A stretch of 64,000 nt of DNA from Methylobacterium sp. Leaf112 (GTDB lineage Bacteria; Pseudomonadota; Alphaproteobacteria; Rhizobiales; Beijerinckiaceae): positions 186,001-250,000 of the forward strand of contig NZ_LMNG01000029.1 of assembly GCF_001423295.1 (NCBI RefSeq), in the 5' to 3' direction. Of the stretch, positions 53,044-61,428 are shown piece by piece; the stretch's first letter is position 1, and every line of letters begins with the position of its first letter. The notes beneath the pieces were generated by a model, which saw only the letters and a program-made list of their open reading frames with translations, had not been told where the DNA came from and did no database searches. Made by a program: the position numbers and the translations under genes.

Positions 53044-54141
53044 ATGTCCGCGCCCAGACTTTTCTCCCACCCTCGATCGATGCACGCCTTGGCCGGCACG
53101 AGAGCCATCCTTCCGGGACTGGGCCTCTGCGTGGCGGTCACCGCCGCAGCGGTCGGCTTCGAGGCCGTCGAGGCGCATCTGTTCGGTCGCGCTTGGCTCG
53201 AAGCCCTGGTACTGGCGATCCTGCTCGGGAGCGCGATTCGCACCGCCTGGACCCCGTCGCAGCGTTTCTTTCCCGGCATCGCCTTCGGGGCCAAGACCGT
53301 GCTGGAGATCGCGGTCGTCCTGCTCGGGGCGTCGCTCAGCCTCGCGACGATCCTCGCCGCCGGACCGGGCCTGCTCTTCGGCATTGCGGGCGTCGTCGCG
53401 GTGGCGATCCTGTCGAGTTACGGCATCGGCCGAGCGCTCGGGCTGCATCCGCGCATGGCGATCCTCGTGGCCTGCGGGAACTCGATCTGCGGCAACTCGG
53501 CGATCGCGGCCACGGCACCGGTGATCGGCGCCGACGGCGAGGACGTCGCCGCCTCCATCGCCTTCACCGCGGTGCTGGGCGTGCTGGTGGTGCTCGGCCT
53601 ACCGCTGCTGGTGCCGCTGCTCGGTCTGTCGCCGATGCAGTACGGCGTGCTCGCCGGCCTCACCGTCTACGCTGTTCCGCAAGTCCTCGCCGCCACCGCG
53701 CCGGTCGCGGCGCTCAGCGTCCAGGTCGGAACCCTGGTGAAGCTCGTCCGGGTGCTGATGCTAGGCCCGGTCGTCCTGATGCTCTCGCTCGGCGCAAGCC
53801 GGCTGCGCGAGGAGACCGACGAGGCCGCCCCCGGCGTCACCGCTGGCGACCGCCCTGCTCGCGCCGGCCTCGCGATCCACCGCTTGGTGCCGTGGTTCAT
53901 CCTCGCCTTCCTGGCGCTCGCGGGCCTTCGCTCGGCCGGGCTGGTTCCGCAGGTCGCGCTCGCGCCGATGTCGGAGACCGCCAATCTGCTCACCGTGGTC
54001 TCGATGGCGGCGCTCGGCCTCGGGGTCGATGTGCGCAGCGTCGCCAAGGCCGGGGCGCGGGTGACCCTGGCGGTGGTCGCCTCGCTCGTCGCACTCGGCG
54101 CCGTCAGCCTCGGTCTGATCCGCGTGCTGGGCCTCGCTTGA
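53044..54141 (+). CDS. YeiH-family (UPF0324) putative sulfate/sulfite exporter
   Basis: 365 residues with about ten membrane helices. HPRMAILVACGNSICGNSAIAATAPVIGADGEDVAASIAFTAVLGVLVVLGLPLL is the hallmark of YeiH proteins, and LTVYAVPQVLAATAPVAALSVQVGTLVKLVRVLMLGP is also conserved. The family is annotated as putative sulfate exporters; in enterics its gene is controlled by the LysR regulator YeiE, which has been reported to respond to sulfite (recalled, not checked). A YeiE-like gene lies 6.4 kb downstream, which supports a role in sulfite or sulfate export. ATG 53044 precedes the first conserved residues; a start at 52996 is less likely. Confidence 0.85.
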   Translation: MSAPRLFSHPRSMHALAGTRAILPGLGLCVAVTAAAVGFEAVEAHLFGRAWLEALVLAILLGSAIRTAWTPSQRFFPGIAFGAKTVLEIAVVLLGASLSLATILAAGPGLLFGIAGVVAVAILSSYGIGRALGLHPRMAILVACGNSICGNSAIAATAPVIGADGEDVAASIAFTAVLGVLVVLGLPLLVPLLGLSPMQYGVLAGLTVYAVPQVLAATAPVAALSVQVGTLVKLVRVLMLGPVVLMLSLGASRLREETDEAAPGVTAGDRPARAGLAIHRLVPWFILAFLALAGLRSAGLVPQVALAPMSETANLLTVVSMAALGLGVDVRSVAKAGARVTLAVVASLVALGAVSLGLIRVLGLA

Positions 54142-54167
54142 ACCGATCGGATGCGCCCGAGGCCCGG

Positions 54168-55319
54168 TCAGGCCCCGGCGAGGCAGGGCGAGACGAAGAG
54201 CTCCCCGCGATAGGCCCCGCGCAACGTGCGCACGGACACGATCAGCCAGAGTAGGGTCAGCAGGCCGACGAGGCCCGCTCCGAGCCAGGCGAACCCGCTG
54301 AGTGCCGTCACTTCGCCGATCCGCAGGGTGGCCAGGGCATAGACGCCGAGCGGGAAGATGTAGCCCCACCAGCCGAGGTTGAACGGAACGCCGGCGCGTA
54401 GGTAGCGCACGGTGACGGCGAGCGAGAGCAGAAACCACCAGGCGCCGTAGCCCCAGAGGATCAGCGCGCCGATCAGGCCCGTGATCCTGAGGATCTCGGG
54501 CGCGCCGGCAAAACCGCCTGCCGCGAGGATCGGGCCACCGGCCTGCCCCAGCACGAGCAGGCCGAGCGCCCCGGTTCCGAGCGGACCGAGGGAGAGCCAG
54601 CTCGATGCGGCCATCTCACGCGGTGGCAAGTTGTGCAGCGCCATGCGCAGCACCAGGATCGCCAGGATGCTCAGCGCCAGCGGGACCGAGACGCCCCAGA
54701 GCACGAAGCTCGTGACGATGACGGCGAGTTGTTGGCTCTCGCCGCTCAAGGCTGGAGCGAGCAGGCCACCGGAGACGGCGACGACCTCGGCTGTCACCAC
54801 TGGCAGCAGCCATACGGCCGTCATCTGGTCGATGCGGTGCTCCTGACGGGTGAACATCAGGTAGGGGATCGCGACAGCACAGATCAGAGCGAGCGCCACG
54901 TCGAACCACCACAGTGGCAGTGCGATTCGGACGGTCTCTGCGCCGAGATAGGGCGGACCGAATATCAGCAGCCCGTTCAGCAGCGTCGCCAGTGCCATCG
55001 GGATCGCCCCGAAGAACATCGACACCGTCGAGTGTCCGAAGATCCGTCGGGCGCCATCGAAGTAGAAGATCCAGCGCGCGCCGTAGACTAGGCAGAAGGT
55101 GGCGAAAAGCACGACGGAGGCGAGCCAGAGCCCGAGCGGCACAGGGGCCAGCAGGGCATGCGTCTCCGGCAGACGGTCGAGGGCCAAGGCGACCACGCCA
55201 GTGCCCATCACCACGGTGAACCAGTTCGGCGTGAATTGTCGGATCACGTCCCGCGGATGCTGGAGGCGCGAGAGCGGCTTTAGGCCTGTGCTGATCGCCA
55301 GCAGACTGGATTCGGACAC
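54168..55319 (-). CDS. TDT-family transporter (tellurite/C4-dicarboxylate/sulfite export type)
   Basis: 383 residues, ten membrane helices of the TDT family. The family opening is FTPNWFTVVMGTGVVALAL (FTP.WF....GTG), and IPMALATLLNGLLIF and GWWGYIFPLGVYALATLRIG are typical. TDT proteins include TehA anion channels, malate permease and the fungal sulfite pump Ssu1. Surrounded by sulfite dehydrogenases and a YeiH exporter, sulfite export is the most economical guess. It is divergent from the 77-residue gene with a palindrome-rich control region between them. Confidence 0.8.
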   Translation of the reverse strand: MSESSLLAISTGLKPLSRLQHPRDVIRQFTPNWFTVVMGTGVVALALDRLPETHALLAPVPLGLWLASVVLFATFCLVYGARWIFYFDGARRIFGHSTVSMFFGAIPMALATLLNGLLIFGPPYLGAETVRIALPLWWFDVALALICAVAIPYLMFTRQEHRIDQMTAVWLLPVVTAEVVAVSGGLLAPALSGESQQLAVIVTSFVLWGVSVPLALSILAILVLRMALHNLPPREMAASSWLSLGPLGTGALGLLVLGQAGGPILAAGGFAGAPEILRITGLIGALILWGYGAWWFLLSLAVTVRYLRAGVPFNLGWWGYIFPLGVYALATLRIGEVTALSGFAWLGAGLVGLLTLLWLIVSVRTLRGAYRGELFVSPCLAGA

Positions 55320-55413
55320 GGGGCGCTCTTGGGCTTCGGAGGGTCAACGCACCGGCTCTAGCACGACCCCGCATCGCGCGCCGCCGCGATAAACATCAAC
55401 TCGCAAGCGGCGC

Positions 55414-55470
55414 TTAATCATCAAAACAATCGATTAAAACTAGCTAATCAAACCATTAGTATGAATGGTT
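55414..55470. promoter_or_regulatory. cluster of inverted repeats in the TDT/small-gene divergent region
   Basis: Three overlapping dyads: TTAATC-N12-GATTAA (55414-55437), CTAAT-N6-ATTAG (55444-55459) and AACCATT-N6-AATGGTT (55451-55470). The first has the T-N11-A shape recognised by LysR-type regulators, and a LysR gene is in the island. All lie in AT-rich DNA between divergent genes, as expected for a control region. Confidence 0.55.
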
Positions 55471-55533
55471 GTCGGCCGCTACCTTCTTGTCATCACGAAC
55501 CGACGTGACGACCCGACCAGAAGGATATCGACC

Positions 55534-55767
55534 ATGACCCGTACGATCGCTGCCGTCGCCCTCGCCGCCTCCGCCCTCGTCGGCATGACGGGCCTCTCGC
55601 AGGCCCAGGGCCTCCGCGCTCCGCAGGTCCGCTTCATCACCAGCCCATCCGCACCGATCTACGGCGACGCCGATGGCGCCAACGCCAAGAACCCGGCACT
55701 CCCGGCCTACGCCCGTGGCCGCGGCCAGGAGACCGGCGGCCCGGCGCGGGAACTGATCGGTCGCTGA
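55534..55767 (+). CDS. small exported protein of the sulfite island
   Basis: 77 residues with a signal peptide (IAAVALAASALVGMTGLSQA). The mature part, QGLRAPQVRFITSPSAPIYGDADGANAKNPALPAYARGRGQETGGPARELIGR, is short, polar and without cysteines. No family is recognised. ATG 55534 has AAGGATA upstream. It is followed by a stem-loop and a tiny membrane protein gene, and lies upstream of sorA. Confidence 0.6.
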   Translation: MTRTIAAVALAASALVGMTGLSQAQGLRAPQVRFITSPSAPIYGDADGANAKNPALPAYARGRGQETGGPARELIGR

Positions 55768-55780
55768 CAGCGCCCCCTTG

Positions 55781-55804
55781 GCCGCCGGGCATCCGTCCGG
55801 CGGC
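55781..55804 (+). terminator. 8-bp stem-loop between two small genes
   Basis: GCCGCCGG and CCGGCGGC flank an eight-base loop, 14 bases after the stop of the small exported protein. There is no U-run; it may end transcription partly or stabilise the upstream message. Confidence 0.45.
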
Positions 55805-55845
55805 ACGTGAAGCCTTCGAACACCCGAATGACAGGGAGATCCATC

Positions 55846-55980
55846 ATGACCCGACCCACCTTCGAGACCACTGACGAGGCCCGGCAGGGCGAGACCAGCG
55901 GTCATATGCGCTGGGTCCTGTTCTGGACGGTCGCCCTGACTGTCGCCGCCGTCGGCACCGCCTGGCTGACGATCATCTGA
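55846..55980 (+). CDS. 44-residue single-span membrane protein
   Basis: Tiny gene: MTRPTFETTDEARQGETSGH, then one membrane helix (WVLFWTVALTVAAVGTAWLTII) running to the C-terminus. AGGGAG lies eight bases before ATG 55846, a stronger ribosome site than most of its neighbours have. The hydrophilic N-terminus ends QGETSGHMRW, reminiscent of small respiratory or transporter accessory peptides, but no family is recognised. It is in line with sorA downstream. Confidence 0.6.
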   Translation: MTRPTFETTDEARQGETSGHMRWVLFWTVALTVAAVGTAWLTII

Positions 55981-56036
55981 TCCGGCCGCCCGCCATTGAT
56001 CGGAGATCGGAAATCTTCGGATGATCGCAATCGGAG

Positions 56037-56057
56037 ATCGTTCAGATCTCTAACGAT
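56037..56057. promoter_or_regulatory. inverted repeat upstream of the sorA promoter
   Basis: ATCGTT and AACGAT are nine bases apart, ending six bases before the ECF-type promoter motif. Several GGAGATCG-like repeats surround it (56001-56040). The position suits an activator or repressor site; function is inferred. Confidence 0.4.
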
Positions 56058-56063
56058 CATTGG

Positions 56064-56092
56064 GTGGAATAATCATCTCGCTGTAGCATCTC
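56064..56092 (+). promoter_or_regulatory. ECF-type promoter of sorAB
   Basis: GTGGAATA, 14 bases, GCATCTC. The same two elements with identical spacing stand upstream of the sigma-factor operon (63177-63205) and, with two changes, upstream of the YncE-like gene (57875-57903). GGAATA is a typical ECF -35 box. The start of sorA lies 167 bases downstream, leaving a long leader. Confidence 0.7.
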
Positions 56093-56258
56093 GTTCACGG
56101 AGAGGACGCCTCTTTGCCGGGATGACATGGATCGACGACCCGAGTTTCCGGCGGCGAGACCGAACCGTCCCGACCGACGCCAATGCCGTCCGCCGACGGC
56201 GACACCGAGATCCAGCGACCGGCCGACGCGGCCCAACAAACGATTCCAGGGAGACATC

Positions 56259-57482
56259 ATGCGCCATCTGCACGAACCGTTGAACCGCCGCCTCGTCCTG
56301 GGTGGCCTAGGGGTCGGCAGCCTCGCCGCCGCCATGCCGGCCTGGGCCGCGGGCTCGGTGAAGCTTCCGCTGCCCGGCGGCCCGGACGAGCGGGCGCTGA
56401 CCACCGCCTTTCCGGGCAAGGCCGAGATGATCCTTCAACGCACCCATCCGCCGCTGCTGGAGACGCCGTTCTCGGTGTTCGACGAGGGCGTGTTCACCCC
56501 TAACGACCGCTTCTACGTCCGTTGGCACTGGGCCTCGATCCCGACCGAAGTCGATGCCGGCACCTTCCGTCTTAAGGTCCACGGCCACGTCGATAAGGAA
56601 CTCTCGCTCTCGCTCGACGCCATCGCCGGCCTGCCGCGCTTCGAGATCGCCGCGGTGAACCAGTGCTCGGGCAATTCACGCGGGCTGTTCGAGCCGCGGG
56701 TGCCCGGCGCGCAATGGGCCAACGGCTCGATGGGCAACGCCCGCTGGACCGGGGTACGCCTCAAGGACGTGCTCGAACGCGCTGGGGTGAAGTCCGGCGC
56801 CGTGCAGGTGCGCTTCAACGGCCTCGACGAGCCCGTGGTCGACGACGCGCCGGACTTCAAGAAGTCGCTCGATCTCGACCACGCCAACAATGGTGAGGTG
56901 ATGATCGCCTACGCGATGAACGGCGAGCAGCTCCCGCTGCTCAACGGTTTCCCGCTCCGCCTCGTGGTGCCGGGCTGGTATTCGACCTACTGGGTCAAGA
57001 TGCTGTCCGACATCGAGGTGCTGGACAAGCCCGACGACGGGTACTGGATGAAGACCGCCTACCGCATCCCGGACGTGCCGGGCGCCAACATCAAGCCCGG
57101 CCAGACCGGCTTCAAGACGGTGCCGATCAACAGGATGGTGCCGCGCTCCTTCGTCACCAACCTGACCGACGGCGCCAAGGTGGCGGCCGGAACGCCGGTG
57201 GCCCTTCGCGGCATCGCTTTCGGCGGCGATTGCGGGGTAAAGGCGGTCGACTTCTCCGGAGACGGCGGGGCGACGTGGTTTCCGGCGCAACTCGGCGCGG
57301 ACGAGGGCCCCTACAGCTTCCGCCGCTTCGACGGCAGCCTGCCGGCGCTGGCCGCCGGCACCCATGCGGTTAAGGTCCGCTGCACCAATACCAACGGCGT
57401 CGCCCAGGGCATGGACCAGGTCTGGAACGCCAACGGCTTCATGCAGAACGGCATAGAGACCGTGTCCTTCCAGGCCGCTTGA
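56259..57482 (+). CDS. sorA: periplasmic sulfite dehydrogenase, molybdenum subunit SorA
   Basis: 407 residues. Oxidises sulfite to sulfate in the periplasm and passes electrons to SorB. The twin-arginine signal is LNRRLVLGGLGVGSLAAAMPAWA, so it is exported folded with its cofactor. The molybdenum-ligating cysteine is in FEIAAVNQCSGNSRGLFEPRV (about residue 136), and active-site arginines lie in that stretch. The C-terminal dimerisation domain (VALRGIAFGGDCGVKAVDFSGDGGATWFPAQL) is as in sulfite oxidases; no haem b5 domain is present. ATG 56259 has AGGGAG upstream. It is followed 11 bases later by sorB. Confidence 0.9.
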   Translation: MRHLHEPLNRRLVLGGLGVGSLAAAMPAWAAGSVKLPLPGGPDERALTTAFPGKAEMILQRTHPPLLETPFSVFDEGVFTPNDRFYVRWHWASIPTEVDAGTFRLKVHGHVDKELSLSLDAIAGLPRFEIAAVNQCSGNSRGLFEPRVPGAQWANGSMGNARWTGVRLKDVLERAGVKSGAVQVRFNGLDEPVVDDAPDFKKSLDLDHANNGEVMIAYAMNGEQLPLLNGFPLRLVVPGWYSTYWVKMLSDIEVLDKPDDGYWMKTAYRIPDVPGANIKPGQTGFKTVPINRMVPRSFVTNLTDGAKVAAGTPVALRGIAFGGDCGVKAVDFSGDGGATWFPAQLGADEGPYSFRRFDGSLPALAAGTHAVKVRCTNTNGVAQGMDQVWNANGFMQNGIETVSFQAA

Positions 57483-57493
57483 GGAGACCAGCC

Positions 57494-57832
57494 ATGAACC
57501 CGATCCGCCCTGCGGCCCTCATCGCCGCGCTCGCCTTGTCTCCTCTGGTGGCGCTCGCCGCCCCGGCCCCCGAGCCGATGCGCTTCACCTCGCAATCCAT
57601 TGCGATGCCGACCTCCGACCGGATCTTCCCCGACGGGCCGGGGGCCGAGGCCGTCAACAACAACTGCCTTGCCTGCCACTCGGCCGGGATGGTGCTGACC
57701 CAGCCCAAGCTCACCAAGGCGCAGTGGACCGAGACCGTGAACAAGATGGTTCACGTCTACAAGGCACCGGTCGATCAGGCCGACGTGCAGACCATCATCG
57801 ATTACCTCACGGCGTTGAAGCCGACGCCCTGA
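57494..57832 (+). CDS. sorB: sulfite dehydrogenase cytochrome c subunit SorB
   Basis: 112 residues. Small monohaem cytochrome c with a signal peptide (IAALALSPLVALA). The haem site is NNNCLACHSAGMVL (CXXCH), and a later methionine in WTETVNKMVHVYKAP is the likely sixth ligand. It takes electrons from SorA and gives them to a soluble cytochrome c or the terminal oxidase. The ccm genes earlier in the window would attach its haem. Co-transcribed with sorA. Confidence 0.88.
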   Translation: MNPIRPAALIAALALSPLVALAAPAPEPMRFTSQSIAMPTSDRIFPDGPGAEAVNNNCLACHSAGMVLTQPKLTKAQWTETVNKMVHVYKAPVDQADVQTIIDYLTALKPTP

Positions 57833-57842
57833 ACCCCCGATT

Positions 57843-57877
57843 CCCGAGGCCGCCGCGCTTTTTTCGCCGGCCTCGGG
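57843..57877 (+). terminator. stem-loop after sorB, overlapping the next promoter
   Basis: CCCGAGGCCG and CGGCCTCGGG form a 10-bp stem with a 15-base loop that contains six T in a row. It starts 10 bases after the sorB stop and touches the -35 box of the following promoter. Probably ends sorAB transcription. Confidence 0.5.
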
Positions 57878-57903
57878 GAATAGACCGCGCCTTCCGGCGT
57901 CTC
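57875..57903 (+). promoter_or_regulatory. ECF-type promoter of the YncE-like gene
   Basis: GGGGAATA, 14 bases, GCGTCTC: two differences from the sorA and sigma-operon motifs, with identical spacing. The coding start is 115 bases downstream. Confidence 0.65.
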
Positions 57904-58017
57904 CTCAGGGCGATGCACGGCCGGCCCGGCCTTGCACGACGGATTTCCGATTTCGAACCAGCCCTCACGGCAGGCCCCGGCCGCCGAACGAGCGCGCATG
58001 CCCGAGAGACACGCTTC

Positions 58018-59001
58018 ATGACCCATATCCGCACCAGCCTGCGCGCCCTCGTCGCCGGAGCCGCCTTGCTCCTCGCCCAGGGCCAGCCCGGGTTCGCCGC
58101 CGGTTTCGACGGGGCGATCAAGAACAACGCGCTGGCGCTGAACGCCGCCGGTACGGTCGCCGCTGTGTCGAACAGCGAAGAGAGCGCCGTCATCGTCTAC
58201 GACGTCGCCAAGGGCACGGTGCTGCGCCGCCTCGACGGCTTCGTGACCCCGCGCAACATCGTGTTCGCGCCGGACGGCGCCCGCTTCTACGTCTCCGACA
58301 GCGGCACCGGCCGGATCACGGTCTACGAGACCGCCACCGGCAAGGAAGCCGGCGTTCTCGCCGCGGGCCCCGGCGCGTTCGGCACGGTGCTCTCGGCCGA
58401 CGGGACCAAGCTCTACGTCAATAACGAGGCCGCGAGCACGCTGACCGTGTTCGACACCAGGACCATGCTCGCCGAGGCTGTGATCCCCGGCTTCGCGCAG
58501 CCGCGCCAGGGCGTGAAGTTGTCGCCGGACGGCAAGACCGTGTTCGTGACGAACTTCCTCGGCGACAAGATCACGTTGGTCGATACCGCCACCAACAAGA
58601 TCACCGGCGAGATCGCCGGGTTCGACAAGCTGCGCGCCATCTCGATCACCAAGGACGGTAAGACGCTGTTTGCCGCCAACAGCGGCCGCAACACGATCGG
58701 CGTGGTCGATGTCGCCGCCCGTAAGGTCACGTCCGAGGTGGCGGTGGGCAAGGACCCCTACGGCGCCGCGCTGACCCCGGACGGGCGCTTCGTCTATTCG
58801 GGCAATCTCAAGGACAACTCCTTGTCGGTGATCGACACCGGCACCCTCAAGGTCGTCGCCACGGTGACCGGCCTGAACGAGCCGCGCCAGGCGATCGCGT
58901 TCTCGGCCGACAACGCCCACGCCTACGTCCTCAACCGCGACCTTAGCGTCGCCGTGGTGGACCGGGCGAAGAACGCGGTCATCTCGACCATGAAGCCCTG
59001 A
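58018..59001 (+). CDS. exported YncE-like seven-bladed beta-propeller
   Basis: 327 residues with a signal peptide (LVAGAALLLAQGQPGFA). Seven 40-residue blades follow, each with a YVTN-type pattern: TPRNIVFAPDGARFYVSDSGTGRITVYE, GTVLSADGTKLYVNNEAASTLTVFD, GVKLSPDGKTVFVTNFLGDKITLVDT, AISITKDGKTLFAANSGRNTIGVVDV, GAALTPDGRFVYSGNLKDNSLSVIDT and QAIAFSADNAHAYVLNRDLSVAVVD. The YVTN/YncE family binds DNA, peptides or quinohaem-like ligands, and the role is unknown. Placement between sorAB and a second sulfite oxidase, with its own copy of the ECF promoter, links it to sulfite metabolism. Confidence 0.8.
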   Translation: MTHIRTSLRALVAGAALLLAQGQPGFAAGFDGAIKNNALALNAAGTVAAVSNSEESAVIVYDVAKGTVLRRLDGFVTPRNIVFAPDGARFYVSDSGTGRITVYETATGKEAGVLAAGPGAFGTVLSADGTKLYVNNEAASTLTVFDTRTMLAEAVIPGFAQPRQGVKLSPDGKTVFVTNFLGDKITLVDTATNKITGEIAGFDKLRAISITKDGKTLFAANSGRNTIGVVDVAARKVTSEVAVGKDPYGAALTPDGRFVYSGNLKDNSLSVIDTGTLKVVATVTGLNEPRQAIAFSADNAHAYVLNRDLSVAVVDRAKNAVISTMKP

Positions 59002-59008
59002 GGCGTCG

Positions 59009-59039
59009 CGCGCCGGGTGCCTTCTCGGCTCCCGGCGCG
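59009..59039 (+). terminator. GC stem-loop after the propeller gene
   Basis: CGCGCCGGG and CCCGGCGCG form a 9-bp stem with a 13-base loop, eight bases past the stop. No U-run follows. Confidence 0.45.
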
Positions 59040-59080
59040 TTCCCGATGTCGACACGTCACGAACGCAGGACAAAGACCCC

Positions 59081-60166
59081 ATGCTCGGCCTGTTCCAGCG
59101 CAAGGACCGCCTCATCGTCCACGGAAAGGCGCCCTACAACGCCGAGCCGCCGCTCGATCGCCTGCGCGCGGCCTTCCTGACTGATCAGGCCGACTTCTAC
59201 GTCCGCAGCCACGGTGACATCCCGGACCTCGACGCCGACAGCTACCGCCTGATCATCGACGGGATGGTCGCGACGTCGCTCGACCTCTCGCTCGCCGATC
59301 TCAAGGAACGCTTCGCGCCCGTCACCGTCACGGCGGTGATGCAATGCGCCGGCAACCGCCGGGCCGACATGCTGGCGGTGGCGCCGGTCTCCGGCGACCC
59401 GTGGGCGCCCGGCGCCATCGGCAACGCGGAATGGACCGGCGTGCGCCTCGCCGAGGTGCTGCGCGCGGCCGGCCTCGACGCGGGGGGCGCACGTCACGTC
59501 GCCTTCGAGAGCCACGACCGGATCGCCCATACGGACACGCGCTTCGGCGCCTCGATCCCGCTCGCCAAGGCTCTCGCCCCCGAGACGCTGCTCGCCTTCG
59601 CGATGAACGGCGAGCTTCTCGCCCCCGAGCACGGTCACCCGCTGCGTGTTGTGGTGCCGGGCTTTGCCGGCATCCGCAGCCCGAAATGGCTCGCCCGCAT
59701 CACGGTGCAGGATCACCCCTCCAACAACCCGATGCAGGCCGACGACTACAAGCTGTTTCCGCCCGACGTGACCGCCGAGACCGCGGACCCCGCCCACGGC
59801 ATCACCATCGAGGCGATGCCGCTCAACAGCGCGATCTGCGAGCCCGCCCGCGGCGCGGCGTTGAAGGCCGGCCGGCACGCGATCCGCGGCTACGCCATCG
59901 CCAGTGACCGCGCGGTCGCCCGCGTCGATGTCTCGACGGATGGCGGTCGCAGCTGGGCGCAGGCCCGGATCGACCGCGACGCCGACGCACCCTACGCCTG
60001 GACGTTCTGGGAGATCGAGCGCGAGCTGACGACCGGCGAGCACGAACTCGCGGTACGGGCCTGGGATTCCGCCGGCCAGACCCAGCCTGCGGCGCCGGAC
60101 GACACCTGGAACTACAAGGGCTACCTCAGCGCCGCCTGGCACCGGGTGCGGGTAACGGTGGCCTGA
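59081..60166 (+). CDS. sulfite oxidase-family molybdoprotein without export signal
   Basis: 361 residues. Same fold as SorA, including the cysteine ligand in VTVTAVMQCAGNRRADMLAV (about residue 88), WTGVRLAEVLRAAGL and the dimerisation domain (IRGYAIASDRAVARVDVSTDGGRSWAQARI). There is no signal peptide: the protein starts MLGLFQRKDRLIVHGKAPYNAEPPLDRL, which resembles plant and cytosolic sulfite oxidases. It would remove sulfite in the cytoplasm; its electron acceptor (possibly O2) is unknown. It ends four bases before the convergent DUF202 gene. Confidence 0.85.
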   Translation: MLGLFQRKDRLIVHGKAPYNAEPPLDRLRAAFLTDQADFYVRSHGDIPDLDADSYRLIIDGMVATSLDLSLADLKERFAPVTVTAVMQCAGNRRADMLAVAPVSGDPWAPGAIGNAEWTGVRLAEVLRAAGLDAGGARHVAFESHDRIAHTDTRFGASIPLAKALAPETLLAFAMNGELLAPEHGHPLRVVVPGFAGIRSPKWLARITVQDHPSNNPMQADDYKLFPPDVTAETADPAHGITIEAMPLNSAICEPARGAALKAGRHAIRGYAIASDRAVARVDVSTDGGRSWAQARIDRDADAPYAWTFWEIERELTTGEHELAVRAWDSAGQTQPAAPDDTWNYKGYLSAAWHRVRVTVA

Positions 60167-60169
60167 CCG

Positions 60170-60541
60170 TCACGCCCAGAGCAGGGCGGTGGCAGCGAGG
60201 CCCGAGATCGCGATGAGCAGGGCCGCAACCCCGACGGTGAGGATGCGCGGCATCATCGGGATCTCGGCATGAGCGAGTCGCGCCCGGATCGCTCGGTCCC
60301 GCCATGCGGCGCCGGCGAACGAGGCGAGCGCACAGGCGATCAGCGTGAGCGACAGCACCTTCAGTGGCCAGACCGCCAGCACCTCTCGCAGGAAGCGCTG
60401 CGCGGCCAGGCCGACGCCGAGGAAGGCGAGCCCGGTGCGAAGCCACGCCACGAAGGTGCGCTCGGCTGCCAGCACCGTGCGGTCCTCGGCGAGCCTGACC
60501 CGCGGGTCGTCGGGGGGAACGGGTTTCGCGGGCTCGCTCAT
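60170..60541 (-). CDS. DUF202 (YidH-like) membrane protein
   Basis: 123 residues, three membrane helices. The opening RVRLAEDRTVLAAERTFVAWLRTGLAFLGVGLA is the DUF202 signature (E.T..A.ER...W.R..L..LG). Function unknown; E. coli YidH and YidG are inner-membrane proteins of this kind. It is the last gene of the sigma-factor operon, overlapping the LysR gene by four bases. Confidence 0.8.
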   Translation of the reverse strand: MSEPAKPVPPDDPRVRLAEDRTVLAAERTFVAWLRTGLAFLGVGLAAQRFLREVLAVWPLKVLSLTLIACALASFAGAAWRDRAIRARLAHAEIPMMPRILTVGVAALLIAISGLAATALLWA

Positions 60542-61428
60542 TCGGCATCCGCCGTTGCGATCAAATCGAGCAGCGCGTCGGCGGCCCGGCTGCGGTAGCG
60601 CTCCTTGTGGCGCAGTACCCGGAACGGCCGGCTCGGCAGGGCGAACGCCGCCCGTACCAGGGTCCCGGCTCGAAGCGCTGCGGCGACCACGGTCTCGGAC
60701 AGCACGGCGGCCCCGCCCCCGGCCTCGACGGCGGCGCGGACCGCCTCGTTCGAGGGCAATTCGAGTGTGACTTGGAGTTGAGCCGCAGCGAGGCCGGCCG
60801 CACCCAGCGCCGCCTCAAAGGCCGAGCGGGTTCCCGATCCCCCCTCGCGCAGCACCCAGTCGGCCCCGGCGAGGTCCTTGGGTTCAAGGGCGGTCGCTCC
60901 GGCGAAGGGATGGCCTGGGGCGACCACGAGGACGAGCTGGTCATGAGCAATGGTGGTGCTCGCGAGCGTCGGGTCGTCCAGCGCCCCCTCGACGAAGCCG
61001 AGTTCGGCCTGCCCGGCGCGGACCGCATCGGCAGCGTCGGTGGTGTTGCCCACCGCCAGCCGGATGGCGATCTCAGGGTAGGCCCGGCGGAAGGCGACAA
61101 GGTGGCGCGGCAGCCAGTCGCTGGCGATGGTCTGGCTGGCGTAGAGGGCCAGCGTCCCGCGTCGCATGCCGCTGAGGTCGGCGAGCACCAGCTCGGCGGC
61201 CTCGGCCCGGGCGAGCACCGCGCGGGCCTCGACGAGGAACACGCGTCCCGCCTCGGTCAGCTCGATCCCGCGGCCGACCCGATGGAACAGCTTGGTCGCG
61301 TGTCGTCCCTCGATATTGGCGATCGCCGTGCTGACCGCCGACTGCACGAGGTTCAGCGCCTCGGCAGCCCGGGTTACGTGCTGCCGCTCGGCCACCGCCA
61401 CGAAGATGCGGAGTTGGTCGAGGGTCAT
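60538..61428 (-). CDS. LysR-family regulator, YeiE-like
   Basis: 296 residues. The winged-helix part is MTLDQLRIFVAVAERQHVTRAAEALNLVQSAVSTAIANIEGRHATKLFHRVGRGIELTEAG. The effector domain contains GTLALYASQTIASDWLPRHLVAFRRAYPEIAIRLAVGNT and GSGTRSAFEAAL, the SQTI..YLLP and GSGTR patterns of YeiE/CysB-like regulators. Such regulators respond to small anions, and sulfite has been reported for YeiE (recalled). It is translationally coupled between the anti-sigma and DUF202 genes, which is an unusual home for a LysR gene. Confidence 0.82.
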   Translation of the reverse strand: MTLDQLRIFVAVAERQHVTRAAEALNLVQSAVSTAIANIEGRHATKLFHRVGRGIELTEAGRVFLVEARAVLARAEAAELVLADLSGMRRGTLALYASQTIASDWLPRHLVAFRRAYPEIAIRLAVGNTTDAADAVRAGQAELGFVEGALDDPTLASTTIAHDQLVLVVAPGHPFAGATALEPKDLAGADWVLREGGSGTRSAFEAALGAAGLAAAQLQVTLELPSNEAVRAAVEAGGGAAVLSETVVAAALRAGTLVRAAFALPSRPFRVLRHKERYRSRAADALLDLIATADAE

